A stretch of 64,000 nt of DNA from Komagataeibacter xylinus (GTDB lineage Bacteria > Pseudomonadota > Alphaproteobacteria > Acetobacterales > Acetobacteraceae). Below are positions 44,880-53,691 of this stretch, piece by piece (positions within the stretch are counted from its first letter, which is position 1; each line of letters starts with the position of its first letter). Location: NCBI RefSeq assembly GCF_004302915.1, contig NZ_QQBI01000002.1, positions 124,001 to 188,000 of the forward strand. The letters are read 5' to 3'. The notes under the pieces were generated by a model. It had not been told where the DNA came from. It was given only the letters and a program-made list of their open reading frames with translations, and did not search any database. A program made the translations under genes and the position numbers.

Positions 44880-45905
44880 ATGCGTCTTTCCCGTTTCCTG
44901 TTTCGCCCTGTCAGCACCGCATGCATGGCCTCGGTTACCGATGCCATGGCTGGCTACCCGCAGGCGCTTGTCAGCCGGATCGGGCACCCCGTGATCTGGA
45001 TTGGCCGCCTGATCGATGGGCTGGACCGCCGCCTGAACACACCCGAACGCCTCCCCGCCCGCCGCCAGGCCAACGGCTTTGTGGCGAGTGCCGTGATCGT
45101 GGCCGTGCCAACCCTGGCCGCCATAGTCCTTGAACGCGGCATCCGGCGCATCCTGCCACGCAATCTGGCCATGGCGCTGACCGGCGCGCTGGCCAGTTCG
45201 CTGGTGGCCCAGCGCTCGCTGCATGACCATGTGCTGGCCGTAGCGCAACAGGCGCAGGTCAGCCTGCCCGCCGCCCGGCGCGCGGTCTCGCACATAGTGG
45301 GCCGCGACCCCGAACAGCTTGATGAGGCAGGCGTGCTGCGCGCGGCCACCGAGACGCTGGCCGAAAACTTCTCCGACGGGATCGTGGCGCCGCTATTGTG
45401 GATGGCGATCGGCGGACTGCCGGGGGCGGTATTCTACAAGGCGGTCAATACGGCAGACAGCATGATCGGCCATCGCACGCCCCGCCATGAAGCCTTTGGC
45501 TATGCCGCGGCGCGGCTTGATGACCTGGTCAACCTGCCTGCCTCGCGCCTGTCTGCCCTGTGGATCATCCTTGCCGCCCTGAGCCTGCCCGGCATGGATG
45601 CGCGTGGTTCCCTGCGCGTGCTGCGGCGCGATGCCCGCACCCACCGCTCGCCCAATGCGGGCTGGCCGGAGGCTGCCATGGCGGGCGCGCTGGGCATCCG
45701 CCTGTCCGGCCCGCGCGCCTATAACGGGGTGCGCGTAGCCGAACCGTGGGTGGGCGATGGCACGCCCGACCTGCGCCCGGCTGACCTGTATCGGGCTCTG
45801 GCCCTGTATCGGCGCGCCTGCCTGATCCAGACACTGGCGGGACTGACAGCCACCCTCCTGCTGGCCCGGACGGCACGACAACGGCAGGTGGCACGTCAAA
45901 CCTGA
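44880..45905 (+). CDS. cobD: Adenosylcobinamide-phosphate synthase (CbiB/CobD)
   Basis: A membrane enzyme that joins aminopropanol (or its phosphate) to adenosylcobyric acid. Family hallmarks are PVIWIGRLIDGLDRRLN near the N-terminus, AVSHIVGRDPEQLDEAGVLR, the central ATETLAENFSDGIVAPLLW, FYKAVNTADSMIGHRTPRHE and the end GPRAYNGVRVAEPWVGDG. With the ATG at 44880 the protein is 341 residues. The first hydrophobic segment of most homologues is partly missing or diverged, so the start is not certain (44778 and 44925 are other options). It is convergent with cobQ. In alphaproteobacteria this gene is usually named cobD, in enterics cbiB. Confidence 0.9.
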   Translation: MRLSRFLFRPVSTACMASVTDAMAGYPQALVSRIGHPVIWIGRLIDGLDRRLNTPERLPARRQANGFVASAVIVAVPTLAAIVLERGIRRILPRNLAMALTGALASSLVAQRSLHDHVLAVAQQAQVSLPAARRAVSHIVGRDPEQLDEAGVLRAATETLAENFSDGIVAPLLWMAIGGLPGAVFYKAVNTADSMIGHRTPRHEAFGYAAARLDDLVNLPASRLSALWIILAALSLPGMDARGSLRVLRRDARTHRSPNAGWPEAAMAGALGIRLSGPRAYNGVRVAEPWVGDGTPDLRPADLYRALALYRRACLIQTLAGLTATLLLARTARQRQVARQT

Positions 45906-45911
45906 AAGCAG

Positions 45912-45963
45912 AGTTATTTGAAATTTTTCAAAAAAAGGCAGCACCCAAACCTTTTATTATTGT
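45912..45963. repeat. Palindromic repeat element, copy 7 (diverged)
   Basis: A reduced copy retains a TTGAAATTTTTCAAAAAAAGG core followed by CAGCACCC and AAACCTTTTATTATT, i.e. the right-hand part of the element. It fills the gap between the convergent cobD and cobQ genes and runs up to the cobQ stop. Confidence 0.6.
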
Positions 45964-47435
45964 CCTAATCCATTATGCACCGGGCGCGCCATGGCCAGCA
46001 GGGCATCGATATCGAGATGCGCCTCCAGATGGTCGGCCAGCGCATCAAGCGCTGCGTCCACCGTCGCATCATGGTCGCGTGCGTGCGAGCCTGCGCCAAG
46101 CCGCGCCAGCAATGCCGCCCTTGCCTGGCCATCAGCCAGCAGGCCATGCACGTAAGTGCCCCATATCCGGCCTGATGGGCTGACCGCGCCATCAGGCCGC
46201 CCGCCAAGGTCAATGAACGGCCGCGTGGCGTGATCCGGCCCCTCGGTGCTGCCGATATGCATCTCGTAACCATGCAGGGGCACGCCCTCGGGCAGCAATG
46301 CGCCGGTCACGTCCTCCAGCCGCTTGTGGCCTTCCAGCACGGTGGCCACGTCCAGCAGGCCCAACCCCGCCACCGTGGCGGGCGGTCCCTCGATGCCTTC
46401 GGGGTCGGCAATGCTGTGGCCCAGCATCTGGTAGCCACCGCATATGCCCAGCACATGGCCGCCCCGGCGCACATGGGCGTGGATGTCGATATCCCACCCC
46501 TCCGCGCGCAGCATGGCCAGATCGGCAATGGTGGCCTTGGCGCCGGGCAGGATGACCAGGTCACATGCAGGCAGCACCTGCCCGCGTGGCACCATGGTCA
46601 GTGACACGCCATCTTCCGCCGCCAGCGGGTCGAGGTCATCAAAATTGGCGATCATGGGCAGGCACGGCACGGCAATGCGCACGCCCGCCCCACGCGGGCC
46701 ACTGGCGGCGGCCAGATCGGCTGCATCTTCCGCCGGCAGGGCGCGTACGTTGTCGAGGAATGGTACAAGGCCCACGGCCTGCCAGCCGGTCATGCGGGCA
46801 ATCGTGCCCATGCCCGCGGCAAACAGCGCGGGGTCGCCGCGCATGCGGTTGACGATAAAGCCCCTTATGCGCCGCGCATCATCGGGCGCCACCACCACCT
46901 TCGTGCCCACGAGGCTCGCGATCACGCCGCCCCGGTCGATATCACCAATCAGCACCACATCGATATCCGCCGCCTGTGCAAAGCCCATATTGGCGATGTC
47001 ATCGGCGCGCAGGTTGACCTCAGAGGCAGAACCCGCCCCTTCCACCAGCACGATATCGGCCTGTTCGGCAAGGGTGTGGAAGCTGCCCAGCACCTCGGGC
47101 ATCAGCCCGCGCTTGAAGGACTGGAAATCACGCGCGCGCACCTGCCCGCGCATCTGCCCGCGCACCACAAGCTGCGAGCCGGTCATGCCCTGCGGCTTGA
47201 GCAGCACCGGGTTCATATGCACCGAAAGCGGCACCCCGCACGCCCGTGCCTGCAATGCCTGCGCGCGCCCGATCTCGCCGCCATCAGCAGTTACGGCGGC
47301 GTTGTTGGACATGTTCTGCGGCTTGAACGGGCGCACGCGCAGCCCGCGCCGGGTCAGGGCGCGGCACAGGCCCGCCACCAGCACGGACTTGCCAACACTC
47401 GAGCCCGTGCCCTGAAACATGAGTGCGCGCGCCAT
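45957..47435 (-). CDS. cobQ: Cobyric acid synthase
   Basis: A 492-residue ATP-dependent amidase converting adenosylcobyrinic a,c-diamide to cobyric acid. The N-terminal ATPase part has [20 protein letters not shown] and [20 protein letters not shown]. The C-terminal glutamine amidotransferase domain has the nucleophile in [16 protein letters not shown] and a His in [11 protein letters not shown]. Complete and of normal length. It is the third gene of cobU-cobO-cobQ on the minus strand, with 2 bases between cobO and cobQ. Confidence 0.97.
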   Translation of the reverse strand: MARALMFQGTGSSVGKSVLVAGLCRALTRRGLRVRPFKPQNMSNNAAVTADGGEIGRAQALQARACGVPLSVHMNPVLLKPQGMTGSQLVVRGQMRGQVRARDFQSFKRGLMPEVLGSFHTLAEQADIVLVEGAGSASEVNLRADDIANMGFAQAADIDVVLIGDIDRGGVIASLVGTKVVVAPDDARRIRGFIVNRMRGDPALFAAGMGTIARMTGWQAVGLVPFLDNVRALPAEDAADLAAASGPRGAGVRIAVPCLPMIANFDDLDPLAAEDGVSLTMVPRGQVLPACDLVILPGAKATIADLAMLRAEGWDIDIHAHVRRGGHVLGICGGYQMLGHSIADPEGIEGPPATVAGLGLLDVATVLEGHKRLEDVTGALLPEGVPLHGYEMHIGSTEGPDHATRPFIDLGGRPDGAVSPSGRIWGTYVHGLLADGQARAALLARLGAGSHARDHDATVDAALDALADHLEAHLDIDALLAMARPVHNGLGQ

Positions 47436-47437
47436 GC

Positions 47438-48046
47438 TCAGAACTCGATCCCGGCCTGCGCCTTGACGCCCTTCTTGAAGTGATGCGCCACCTGCGTCAT
47501 CTCGGTCACGAGGTCGGCAGCCTCGATCATGGCCGGGCGGGCGTTGCGGCCTGTCACCACCACGTGCTGCATGGGGGGGCGGGCGGCGATATCGGCCAGC
47601 ACCTCGTCAATAGGCAGGTAGTCGTAGCGCAGGGCGATGTTGAGTTCATCAAGGATCACCATGCTTACATCATTGCGCTTCAGCGCGGCCTTGGCCTGAT
47701 CCCATGCGGCACGGCAGTTGGCGATGTCCTTTGCGCGGTCCTGCGTGTTCCAGGTAAAGCCCTCGCCCAGTGCATGCCATTCCACCTGATCGCCAAAACG
47801 CTCCAGCGCCTTGCGCTCGCCAGTGTTCCACGCGCCCTTGATGAACTGGATCACCACGATCCGCCCGCCATGGGCCAGCGTGCGCAGCGCCATGCCAAAG
47901 GCCGCGGTGGACTTGCCCTTGCCCGCCCCCGTATGCACGGCCAGCAGCCCCTTCTCGATGGATTTGCTCTCCACCTCGCGGTCCTGCATGGCCTTGCGCT
48001 TGGCCATTTTTTCACGGTGGCGGATTTCTTCGGGGGTCAGGGTCAT
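47438..48046 (-). CDS. cobO: Cob(I)yrinic acid a,c-diamide adenosyltransferase
   Basis: A 202-residue CobA/CobO-type enzyme that transfers the 5'-deoxyadenosyl group of ATP to cobalt. The P-loop ([20 protein letters not shown]) lies near residue 37. The downstream segments [33 protein letters not shown] and [20 protein letters not shown] are typical. The N-terminal Lys/Arg-rich arm ([18 protein letters not shown]) matches the alphaproteobacterial CobO extension. It overlaps the cobU stop by 4 bases. Confidence 0.96.
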   Translation of the reverse strand: MTLTPEEIRHREKMAKRKAMQDREVESKSIEKGLLAVHTGAGKGKSTAAFGMALRTLAHGGRIVVIQFIKGAWNTGERKALERFGDQVEWHALGEGFTWNTQDRAKDIANCRAAWDQAKAALKRNDVSMVILDELNIALRYDYLPIDEVLADIAARPPMQHVVVTGRNARPAMIEAADLVTEMTQVAHHFKKGVKAQAGIEF

Positions 48047-48582
48047 TTCATCTCCATTGGCAGGCCTGCCACCACAAAGACAACACGAGCGGCCTCACGC
48101 GCAATAGCCTGATGCATAAGCCCCGCCTCATCACGGAAGCGCCGCGCCAGCGCATTGTCGGGCACGATGCCCTGCCCCACCTCGTTCGAGACCAGTACCG
48201 TAGGCCCCGCGCGGCGCTCAAGGGCTGACAGCAGGGCGCGGGTTGCTGCCCTGATATCGTGCCCGCCCAGCATGAGGTTGGTCAGCCACAGGGTCAGGCA
48301 ATCAACCAGCACGGGGCTTGCGCCCGCCCCGTCGAGCGCGCGGGGCAGGTCGAGCGGCTCCTCTATCGTGCGCCAGTTTTCTCCCCGGCGGGCGCGGTGG
48401 CGGGTGATGCGGGCATCCATTTCGCCATCATGGGGCTGGCAGGTGGCAAGATAGGTCCATGGGGCAGGCCAGGCGGTGAACAGCCCCTCGGCAAACGCAC
48501 TCTTGCCCGAGCGCGCGCCGCCGAGCACGAAAATGCAGCCCTGCAGGCCTGCTGGCATGGTCCGGGCGCCATTGGCGGTCAT
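48043..48582 (-). CDS. cobU: Adenosylcobinamide kinase / adenosylcobinamide-phosphate guanylyltransferase
   Basis: A 179-residue bifunctional enzyme that phosphorylates adenosylcobinamide and then attaches GMP. The P-loop is IFVLGGARSGKSAFAEGLF, with the catalytic His in RITRHRARRGENWRTIEEPL, the guanylyl site DCLTLWLTN and the closing VLVSNEVGQGIVPDNALARR. The ATG at 48582 has GGGGGAG 7 bases upstream. The frame extends to 48729 without support and would overlap cobT. In alphaproteobacteria the gene is often called cobP. Confidence 0.95.
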   Translation of the reverse strand: MTANGARTMPAGLQGCIFVLGGARSGKSAFAEGLFTAWPAPWTYLATCQPHDGEMDARITRHRARRGENWRTIEEPLDLPRALDGAGASPVLVDCLTLWLTNLMLGGHDIRAATRALLSALERRAGPTVLVSNEVGQGIVPDNALARRFRDEAGLMHQAIAREAARVVFVVAGLPMEMK

Positions 48583-48634
48583 TTTATTCTCCCCCATCTT
48601 GCATCGGCGCGCATAAGACCACACAACGCTGCCC

Positions 48635-49660
48635 ATGCCATCCCGTCTTTCCATACCGCAGGACATGGCCGCGCTGCGCGCGCTGTGCCGCGACCTCCCC
48701 ACGGCCGACATGGCCGCCAGTGCCGTCATTGCCGCTCATGACAGCCAGCTGACCAAGCCGCCGGGCAGCCTTGGGCGGCTGGAAGAACTGGCCCTGTGGG
48801 CCGGGCAGTGGCAACGCACCGACCGACCGCGGGCTGAGCGGGTGGATATCATTGTCTTTGCTGGCAATCATGGCGTGACCGCGCAGGGTGTCACGCCGTG
48901 GCCCAGCGATGTCACGCGCCAGATGGTCGAGAATTTTCGCACCGGTGGGGCGGCCATCAACCAGATCGCCCGCGTGGCGGGCGCCCGGCTGCGCGTGGTC
49001 GAGGTTGAAAGCCTGCGCCCCACGGCCGATTTCACGCACGCCCCCGCCATGGATGAAGCCACCTTCCTGCGCGCCATTGCCACCGGCATGCGCGCGGTCC
49101 AGCCCGGCACCGACCTGCTGTGCGTGGGCGAGATGGGCATTGGCAACACCACCCCTGCCGCCGCCATGTGCGCCGCCCTGTTTGGCGGCGGGGGCGCGCG
49201 CTGGGCCGGGCGCGGCACCGGGCTTGACGCGGCTGGCGTGCGCCACAAGGCGGCGGTGATCGACCGCGCCCTGGTCCATCACGCCGGTATGGGCGACCCG
49301 CTCGAAATCCTGCGCCATGTGGGCGGGCACGAACTCGCGGCCATATTCGGGGCGGTGCTGGCCGCGCGGTACAGGAATATTCCCGTGCTGGTTGATGGCT
49401 TCATCTGCACGGCCGCCGTGGCCCCGCTGGGCGTTATGGCACCCGATGGGCTGGCCCATACGCGGCTGGCCCACTGCTCGGCCGAAGGAGGGCACGCCCA
49501 CCTTGCGGCAGAGCTGGGGCTGACCCCGCTGCTGGATCTGGGGCTGCGGCTGGGCGAAGGCTCGGGCGCGGGGCTTGCCGTGGGGCTGGTGCGCGCGGCG
49601 GTGGCGTGCCTGTGCGGCATGGCCACGTTTGCGCAGGCACAGGTCAGCGGGCGGGAATGA
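48635..49660 (+). CDS. cobT: Nicotinate-nucleotide--dimethylbenzimidazole phosphoribosyltransferase
   Basis: A 341-residue enzyme that makes alpha-ribazole phosphate from dimethylbenzimidazole and NaMN. Motifs present are LTKPPGSLGRLEELALW, IIVFAGNHGVTAQGVTPWP, GAAINQIARVAGA, the glycine-rich LLCVGEMGIGNTTPAAAMC and the catalytic Glu region HCSAEGGHAHL. It is divergent from cobU with 52 bases between starts and overlaps cobS by 4 bases. In Pseudomonas-type nomenclature it is cobU. Confidence 0.96.
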   Translation: MPSRLSIPQDMAALRALCRDLPTADMAASAVIAAHDSQLTKPPGSLGRLEELALWAGQWQRTDRPRAERVDIIVFAGNHGVTAQGVTPWPSDVTRQMVENFRTGGAAINQIARVAGARLRVVEVESLRPTADFTHAPAMDEATFLRAIATGMRAVQPGTDLLCVGEMGIGNTTPAAAMCAALFGGGGARWAGRGTGLDAAGVRHKAAVIDRALVHHAGMGDPLEILRHVGGHELAAIFGAVLAARYRNIPVLVDGFICTAAVAPLGVMAPDGLAHTRLAHCSAEGGHAHLAAELGLTPLLDLGLRLGEGSGAGLAVGLVRAAVACLCGMATFAQAQVSGRE

Positions 49661-50409
49661 GCATCGCGGCCCGACTGCGCGCCGATCTTGTGTGCGGGCT
49701 GGGGCTGCTGACCCGCCTGCCCACGGGCTGGCTGGCACGCGACGGACTGCCCTACAGCATGACGCGCTCGATATGGTGCTGGCCCCTGATCGGGGCTGCC
49801 ATCAACGCACTTGTGGCCCTTGCCTACGGGGTGGGCCTGCGGCTTGGCCTCGCCCCCCTGCCTGCGGCGGGCTGGTGCGTGGGCGGGCTGCTGCTGCTAT
49901 GCGGCGGGCTGCATGAAGATGGCCTGGCCGACATGGCCGATGGCTGCGGCGGCGGCCGCGACCGGGCGCGCAAGCTCGAGATCATGCGTGACAGCCGCGT
50001 GGGCAGTTATGGCGTGATGGCGCTGGTCGTGGCCCTGCTGGTGCGCATCACGGCCCTTGCCGCCATGCCGGGACCGGTGGCGCTCATGGCCCTGCCGGTG
50101 GCGGGCGCGCTGGCCCGCGCCGCCATGGCGGGCGTGCTGTGGCGGCTGCCACCCGCGCGGCGCGATGGGCTGGCCAGCACCATGGACCACCTGCCGCGCG
50201 CGGCGCTTGTGGCCTGCCTGGGCCTTGCAGGCGCGCTGGCCGCACTGCTGCTGCCCGGCTGGCGCGCGCTGGCCGCCTGCGGGGTGGCCATGCTGGCCAG
50301 CGTGGTCATGTGCCGCCTTGCATGCTGGCAACTTGGCGGACAGACCGGTGACGTTCTTGGTGCAACGGCAGTCGTGACGGAATGCGCAGTTCTGACGGCC
50401 CTGTGCTGA
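49657..50409 (+). CDS. cobS: Adenosylcobinamide-GDP ribazoletransferase (cobalamin synthase)
   Basis: A 250-residue polytopic membrane protein, the final enzyme of nucleotide loop assembly. It starts RLRADLVCGLGLLTRLPTGW, has the metal-binding LHEDGLADMADGCGGGRDRA with the conserved Asp/His, then AGxLxRAAM (GALARAAMAGVLWRL), followed by hydrophobic helices. The ATG at 49657 overlaps the cobT stop (ATGA). The last 104 bases overlap the convergent phosphatase gene. Also called cobV. Confidence 0.95.
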   Translation: MSIAARLRADLVCGLGLLTRLPTGWLARDGLPYSMTRSIWCWPLIGAAINALVALAYGVGLRLGLAPLPAAGWCVGGLLLLCGGLHEDGLADMADGCGGGRDRARKLEIMRDSRVGSYGVMALVVALLVRITALAAMPGPVALMALPVAGALARAAMAGVLWRLPPARRDGLASTMDHLPRAALVACLGLAGALAALLLPGWRALAACGVAMLASVVMCRLACWQLGGQTGDVLGATAVVTECAVLTALC

Positions 50410-50962
50410 ACGGGGCGCCCCCCTGCTCGATCACCCGCACCGACCCCATGGGCGGCGAGGGCGCCAGCAGGTTGCCCGCACTGCCCTGAACCATGCCGTG
50501 CATGAGGCGCAGCGGGCCGCCATGGGTAATGATGGCGCAGGACTGGCCGCGCTGGTGCATCTCGGTCCAGAAATGGCGCACGCGGGCCCGCAGCGCGGTG
50601 CCGCTCTCGCCGCCGGGCGGGGCAAACCCGCTCACATCCGCCGCCCATGCATCGAGTGCCGCGCGCGAGATTCGGCTCCAGGGACGGCCCTCCCACTCCC
50701 CGAAGCTGATCTCACGCAGACGTGAATCCACCCTTAAGTCCAGATTCATGAATTGCGCCACCCGCTCCGCCACCATGCGGCACCGCCGCGCGGGCGACGA
50801 GAACAGAATCCGGCACCCCACACCCTGCATGACGGTACGCAGGCCATCGGCCATGCGCTCCCAGCCCTCGGCCAGGGCAACGTCGTGTTGGCCGTAACAC
50901 ACGCCTTCCGCGCCGATTACGGCGGGATGGCGCGCCAGCACTACTGCAAAACGGTCAGTCAT
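50306..50962 (-). CDS. Histidine phosphatase family protein, probable alpha-ribazole phosphatase
   Basis: A 218-residue phosphoglycerate mutase-fold phosphatase. The catalytic motif is VVLARHPAV with Pro-Ala in place of the usual Gly, followed by the typical CYGQHDVAL. The second phospho-pocket Arg is in FSSPARRC, the acidic catalytic region is REISFGEWEGRPW and the second His is in CAIITHGGPLRLMHG. Its place beside cobS suggests dephosphorylation of alpha-ribazole phosphate (CobC function), but phosphatases of this family are broad. The C-terminal 35 or so codons overlap the 3' end of cobS on the other strand and may be a non-functional extension. The start (MTDRFAVVLARHP) is clear. Confidence 0.85.
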   Translation of the reverse strand: MTDRFAVVLARHPAVIGAEGVCYGQHDVALAEGWERMADGLRTVMQGVGCRILFSSPARRCRMVAERVAQFMNLDLRVDSRLREISFGEWEGRPWSRISRAALDAWAADVSGFAPPGGESGTALRARVRHFWTEMHQRGQSCAIITHGGPLRLMHGMVQGSAGNLLAPSPPMGSVRVIEQGGAPFSTGPSELRIPSRLPLHQERHRSVRQVASMQGGT

Positions 50963-51239
50963 CCGCTCCTGCTTTCCAACATGTCGCGCTGAGCATCCGC
51001 GAAGTTCGTGAACATCGCCATAAGAGCGGCAAGGGGGCAGATACCCGATAAGCACATGCCACTTTTTTGTCCCACCCTGTTCGGCAGGATGAAGATTCAA
51101 ACATACAGGACTAAATAAAGCCTGTTTACAAGAACAACCGTATTCTGCATATCGGCATCTGCACGTTAAAACATCTTGATTTGCTGATACCCAGGGTCTG
51201 CGCCAGTCATTACACCAGACCGGAAGGATAAAGAGCATC

Positions 51240-52409
51240 ATGCGCATATGGGCGAGTGCCTGCCTGCTCCTGTGGCTGCCTGCCAGCGCCAGCGCCGCGG
51301 GCCTGTTCAGCGCGACCCATCCCACCCTTGCCTGTGGGGATGATGCCGCCCTGCGTACCCTGTCCGATGCCACCGAGGTTGCCCGGCACCCCCCCGCCTG
51401 GCGCAGGACGCTGATCAGGCAGGGCGACTGCCATGCCGTGACCCCTGATATCAAGTGGGAAAAGATCGCCAACCGCAACGGGCTGCCGCTCATGCGCCGC
51501 GTGCCGCCGGTGCCGGGGCTGGCGCCGCAGTATTTCATGACCGGTGACATCACGCCCGTTGGTGCGCCCGCCCCTCCGCCGGTTCATGTCGCGCCGCCGG
51601 TTATCGTGCAGAACCGGGAAACGCCGCTGCCCACCGACCTGTTTTTCATGACGCGCGGCTTCCAGAAGCTCGGCTCGCTCATCCTGACGCTGATGCTCAT
51701 TACCGGCGCCGGGTGGATCATGATGCGGGTGCTGCGCACGGTCTGGATCATGGCGCGGCGGCGCAAGGCCATCAACACCTGCCTAAAACTGGCCGAGCGC
51801 CATCGCCCCATGCTCGCGCGCTGGTACCAGCAGGCCGATGATGACAACGCCGCCACCCTGACCCACAGCCGCATGCCATGGAGCACGCATGTGGAACGCT
51901 TCACGCGCACCACGCTCCTGCCCGCGCTCGCGCGTGACGGCCAGAGCGCGCTCTGGCCTGCCATCAACAAGACGGTGTGCGCGCATCTTACCACGCTTGC
52001 GGCCAATACCGCCCGCACGCCCTCCGCTACCGTGCTGACGTCTGGCATTTACCACCCGGACATGAACCAGGCGGAATATGCGGCCTTCTGCTCGCAATGG
52101 ATTGAGAAAGCGGGATGGGAAATCCGCCCCCCGGTGGCCACCGGCCTGGGCTCGGTCATCCATTGCAACCGCAACGGGCTGAAAATGCTGGTGCATTGCT
52201 GGATCGACCGCAAGCCCGTGCATGATGATGTGATCTGGCAGGGCATAAAGGAAAAGACCGAAAGCCGCGCCGATATTGGCGCCATCGTCTCCAACGCGCC
52301 CTACACGCAGGAAGCCCTGCTGCTGGGCAAGAAGCACCGTGTCTTCCTGCTGCACCATGAAGATGTCTATAAATTCGTCTCGGGCATTGAAGTGCCCGAT
52401 GTGGCCTGA
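51240..52409 (+). CDS. Membrane-anchored protein with a degenerate Mrr-like (restriction endonuclease fold) C-terminal domain
   Basis: A 389-residue protein. The signal peptide (RIWASACLLLWLPASASAAG) leads an extracytoplasmic part of about 110 residues with two Cys (33, 64) and a Pro-rich linker. A membrane span follows (LGSLILTLMLITGAGWIMMR, about 144-166) with a basic inside flank (MARRRKAINT). The C-terminal part (about 283-383) resembles Mrr/DUF2034 nuclease-fold domains: YAAFCSQWIEKAGWEI, GLGSVIHCNRNGLKMLVHCW, IGAIVSNAPYTQEALLLGKK, VFLLHHEDV. The usual Asp and QxK catalytic residues are not seen. The role is unknown. It ends 12 bases from the convergent neighbour. Confidence 0.65.
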   Translation: MRIWASACLLLWLPASASAAGLFSATHPTLACGDDAALRTLSDATEVARHPPAWRRTLIRQGDCHAVTPDIKWEKIANRNGLPLMRRVPPVPGLAPQYFMTGDITPVGAPAPPPVHVAPPVIVQNRETPLPTDLFFMTRGFQKLGSLILTLMLITGAGWIMMRVLRTVWIMARRRKAINTCLKLAERHRPMLARWYQQADDDNAATLTHSRMPWSTHVERFTRTTLLPALARDGQSALWPAINKTVCAHLTTLAANTARTPSATVLTSGIYHPDMNQAEYAAFCSQWIEKAGWEIRPPVATGLGSVIHCNRNGLKMLVHCWIDRKPVHDDVIWQGIKEKTESRADIGAIVSNAPYTQEALLLGKKHRVFLLHHEDVYKFVSGIEVPDVA

Positions 52410-52421
52410 ACGCCCTGCGGC

Positions 52422-53318
52422 CTAATCGCGCGCCTGGCGGGCCGCAAGCGCATTGAAGCACAGCGCCACGCCATCCGCCTGGGCGGGGTTGGCATCGAAA
52501 AAGATCGTATCATCCGCCCGCTTCTGCCCGGTAATGCGGGCGGCGCAATAATCGAACACGGCCCTGCTGTCATGCCCGCGCGCGCAGTTGAGCAGGCCGG
52601 CAAAGCTGACATAACCCGCATGTTCGCGCCGCCCCGTAACATAGGCCGCGCACTGCCTGAGCACGGGCGGCGCGATCTGGCGCGCCATGATGGCGGCATA
52701 GGCTGATTCCTCGCGCGCTGTGCAGGTGGCCTGCGTGTCATGCGCGTGATGGCGGGCGCAGTACTGCGCCACCGCCCCATGCAGGTAGCCGCTCTCGGCC
52801 GGGCTATGCGCCCAGACCGTATCGGTGGCGCGGGTGTAATGAAAGACGGCAGCGCTGCGCCCTGCGCCAATCGCACGGAACGGCACCACGCGCGAGCTGC
52901 AGTACAGCGTCATGTCATAATGCGCTTCGTCATCGTCATGGGTGACAAAATCAAGGTAAAGCGGGTTGAGGGGGGCTGCGCACAGCAGGTTCCCCGTCGG
53001 TGTGACCGGATTCTGCCCATATTCCACCCGGTAGAGCAGATGCCCCGCCCGGCCGCTGGGATCAAGCGTGACGTCAAGCCGCTCGCCATTGCTCAAATCA
53101 ATGCTGTTTTCAGACAGGCGCAGCTCGCCCATCTGCGTGGTGGTGGCCGCATCATCGGGGCGCAGCACAAAATACTGCGGCGCATCCTGTGCAAGTTCGC
53201 CACCGTCAAAACGCTGGTTGTCGGCATGGGCCGCGACCGGGGCGATGAGAATGCCGAGCAGGCCAGCAATCACGGCGGCGGCGCGGACTCTCACGGGGCC
53301 AGATTCCGGTTCAGACAT
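52422..53318 (-). CDS. Exported protein of unknown function, Cys-rich
   Basis: A 298-residue protein with a signal peptide (VRAAAVIAGLLGILIAPVAA). The mature part has an early beta-rich region (RFDGGELAQDAPQYFVL, LDVTLDPSGRAGHLLYR). A C-terminal Cys-patterned region with AVAQYCARHH, ATCTAREE, RQCAAYVT, LNCARGHD, FDYCAAR and VALCFNA recalls Sel1-type or DUF3108-like spacing, with no certain match. The ATG at 53318 (MSEPESG) is chosen; ATG 53339 and 53387 are in frame. Convergent with the Mrr-like gene. Function unknown. Confidence 0.6.
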   Translation of the reverse strand: MSEPESGPVRVRAAAVIAGLLGILIAPVAAHADNQRFDGGELAQDAPQYFVLRPDDAATTTQMGELRLSENSIDLSNGERLDVTLDPSGRAGHLLYRVEYGQNPVTPTGNLLCAAPLNPLYLDFVTHDDDEAHYDMTLYCSSRVVPFRAIGAGRSAAVFHYTRATDTVWAHSPAESGYLHGAVAQYCARHHAHDTQATCTAREESAYAAIMARQIAPPVLRQCAAYVTGRREHAGYVSFAGLLNCARGHDSRAVFDYCAARITGQKRADDTIFFDANPAQADGVALCFNALAARQARD

Positions 53319-53691
53319 GGTGCAGCGGCTCTCTTTCATGATTAAATATAATGCATTTTCTGCCAAAGCTTTAAAAATAATGTTCATTTTTTAATCATAA
53401 CGCTTTTATCAAGGCATCTTTGCTTGTCAGCAGTTAACGCGTCTGACAATGTTCGCGACAGAACAACTATTTGATGCTGCATGATATTTCTTTCTGTTTC
53501 CTCTCCACCGCACAGGATCCGCCCCCTAGAGGCCGGATCTGTACGGACCAGGCCAAACCATTTTTATCATACAGCAAAACTGCATATTTTTTGTACATGG
53601 TTTAGGCCTGCCCCGAACAATGCCACGCCAGACAACCGGCTGGCCCCTCCTTCACCCTCCCATCTGCGATGACCACGGCGGAGACGACAGC
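53319..53691. other. AT-rich intergenic gap upstream of ansP
   Basis: About 370 bases between divergent genes, A+T-rich, with no supported open frame. One imperfect inverted repeat (CAGGATCCG at 53513-53521 with CGGATCTG at 53534-53541, separated by CCCCCTAGAGGC) is visible and could be an operator. No convincing sigma-54 promoter is present. Promoters for the exported-protein gene and for ansP are expected here. Confidence 0.55.

Noticed and set aside
44490-44880. Possible cobalamin riboswitch upstream of cobD
   Set aside because: The conserved B12-box and core segments could not be found on either strand here or upstream of cobU, cobT or the phosphatase gene.
44717-44947. Minus-strand frame of 76 codons in the cobD upstream region
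   Set aside because: It overlaps the probable start of cobD and the AT-rich promoter region; no coding signal.
50963-51553. Upstream extension of the histidine phosphatase frame
   Set aside because: It overlaps the start of the next plus-strand gene and lacks family similarity; the phosphatase begins at MTDRFAVVLARHP.
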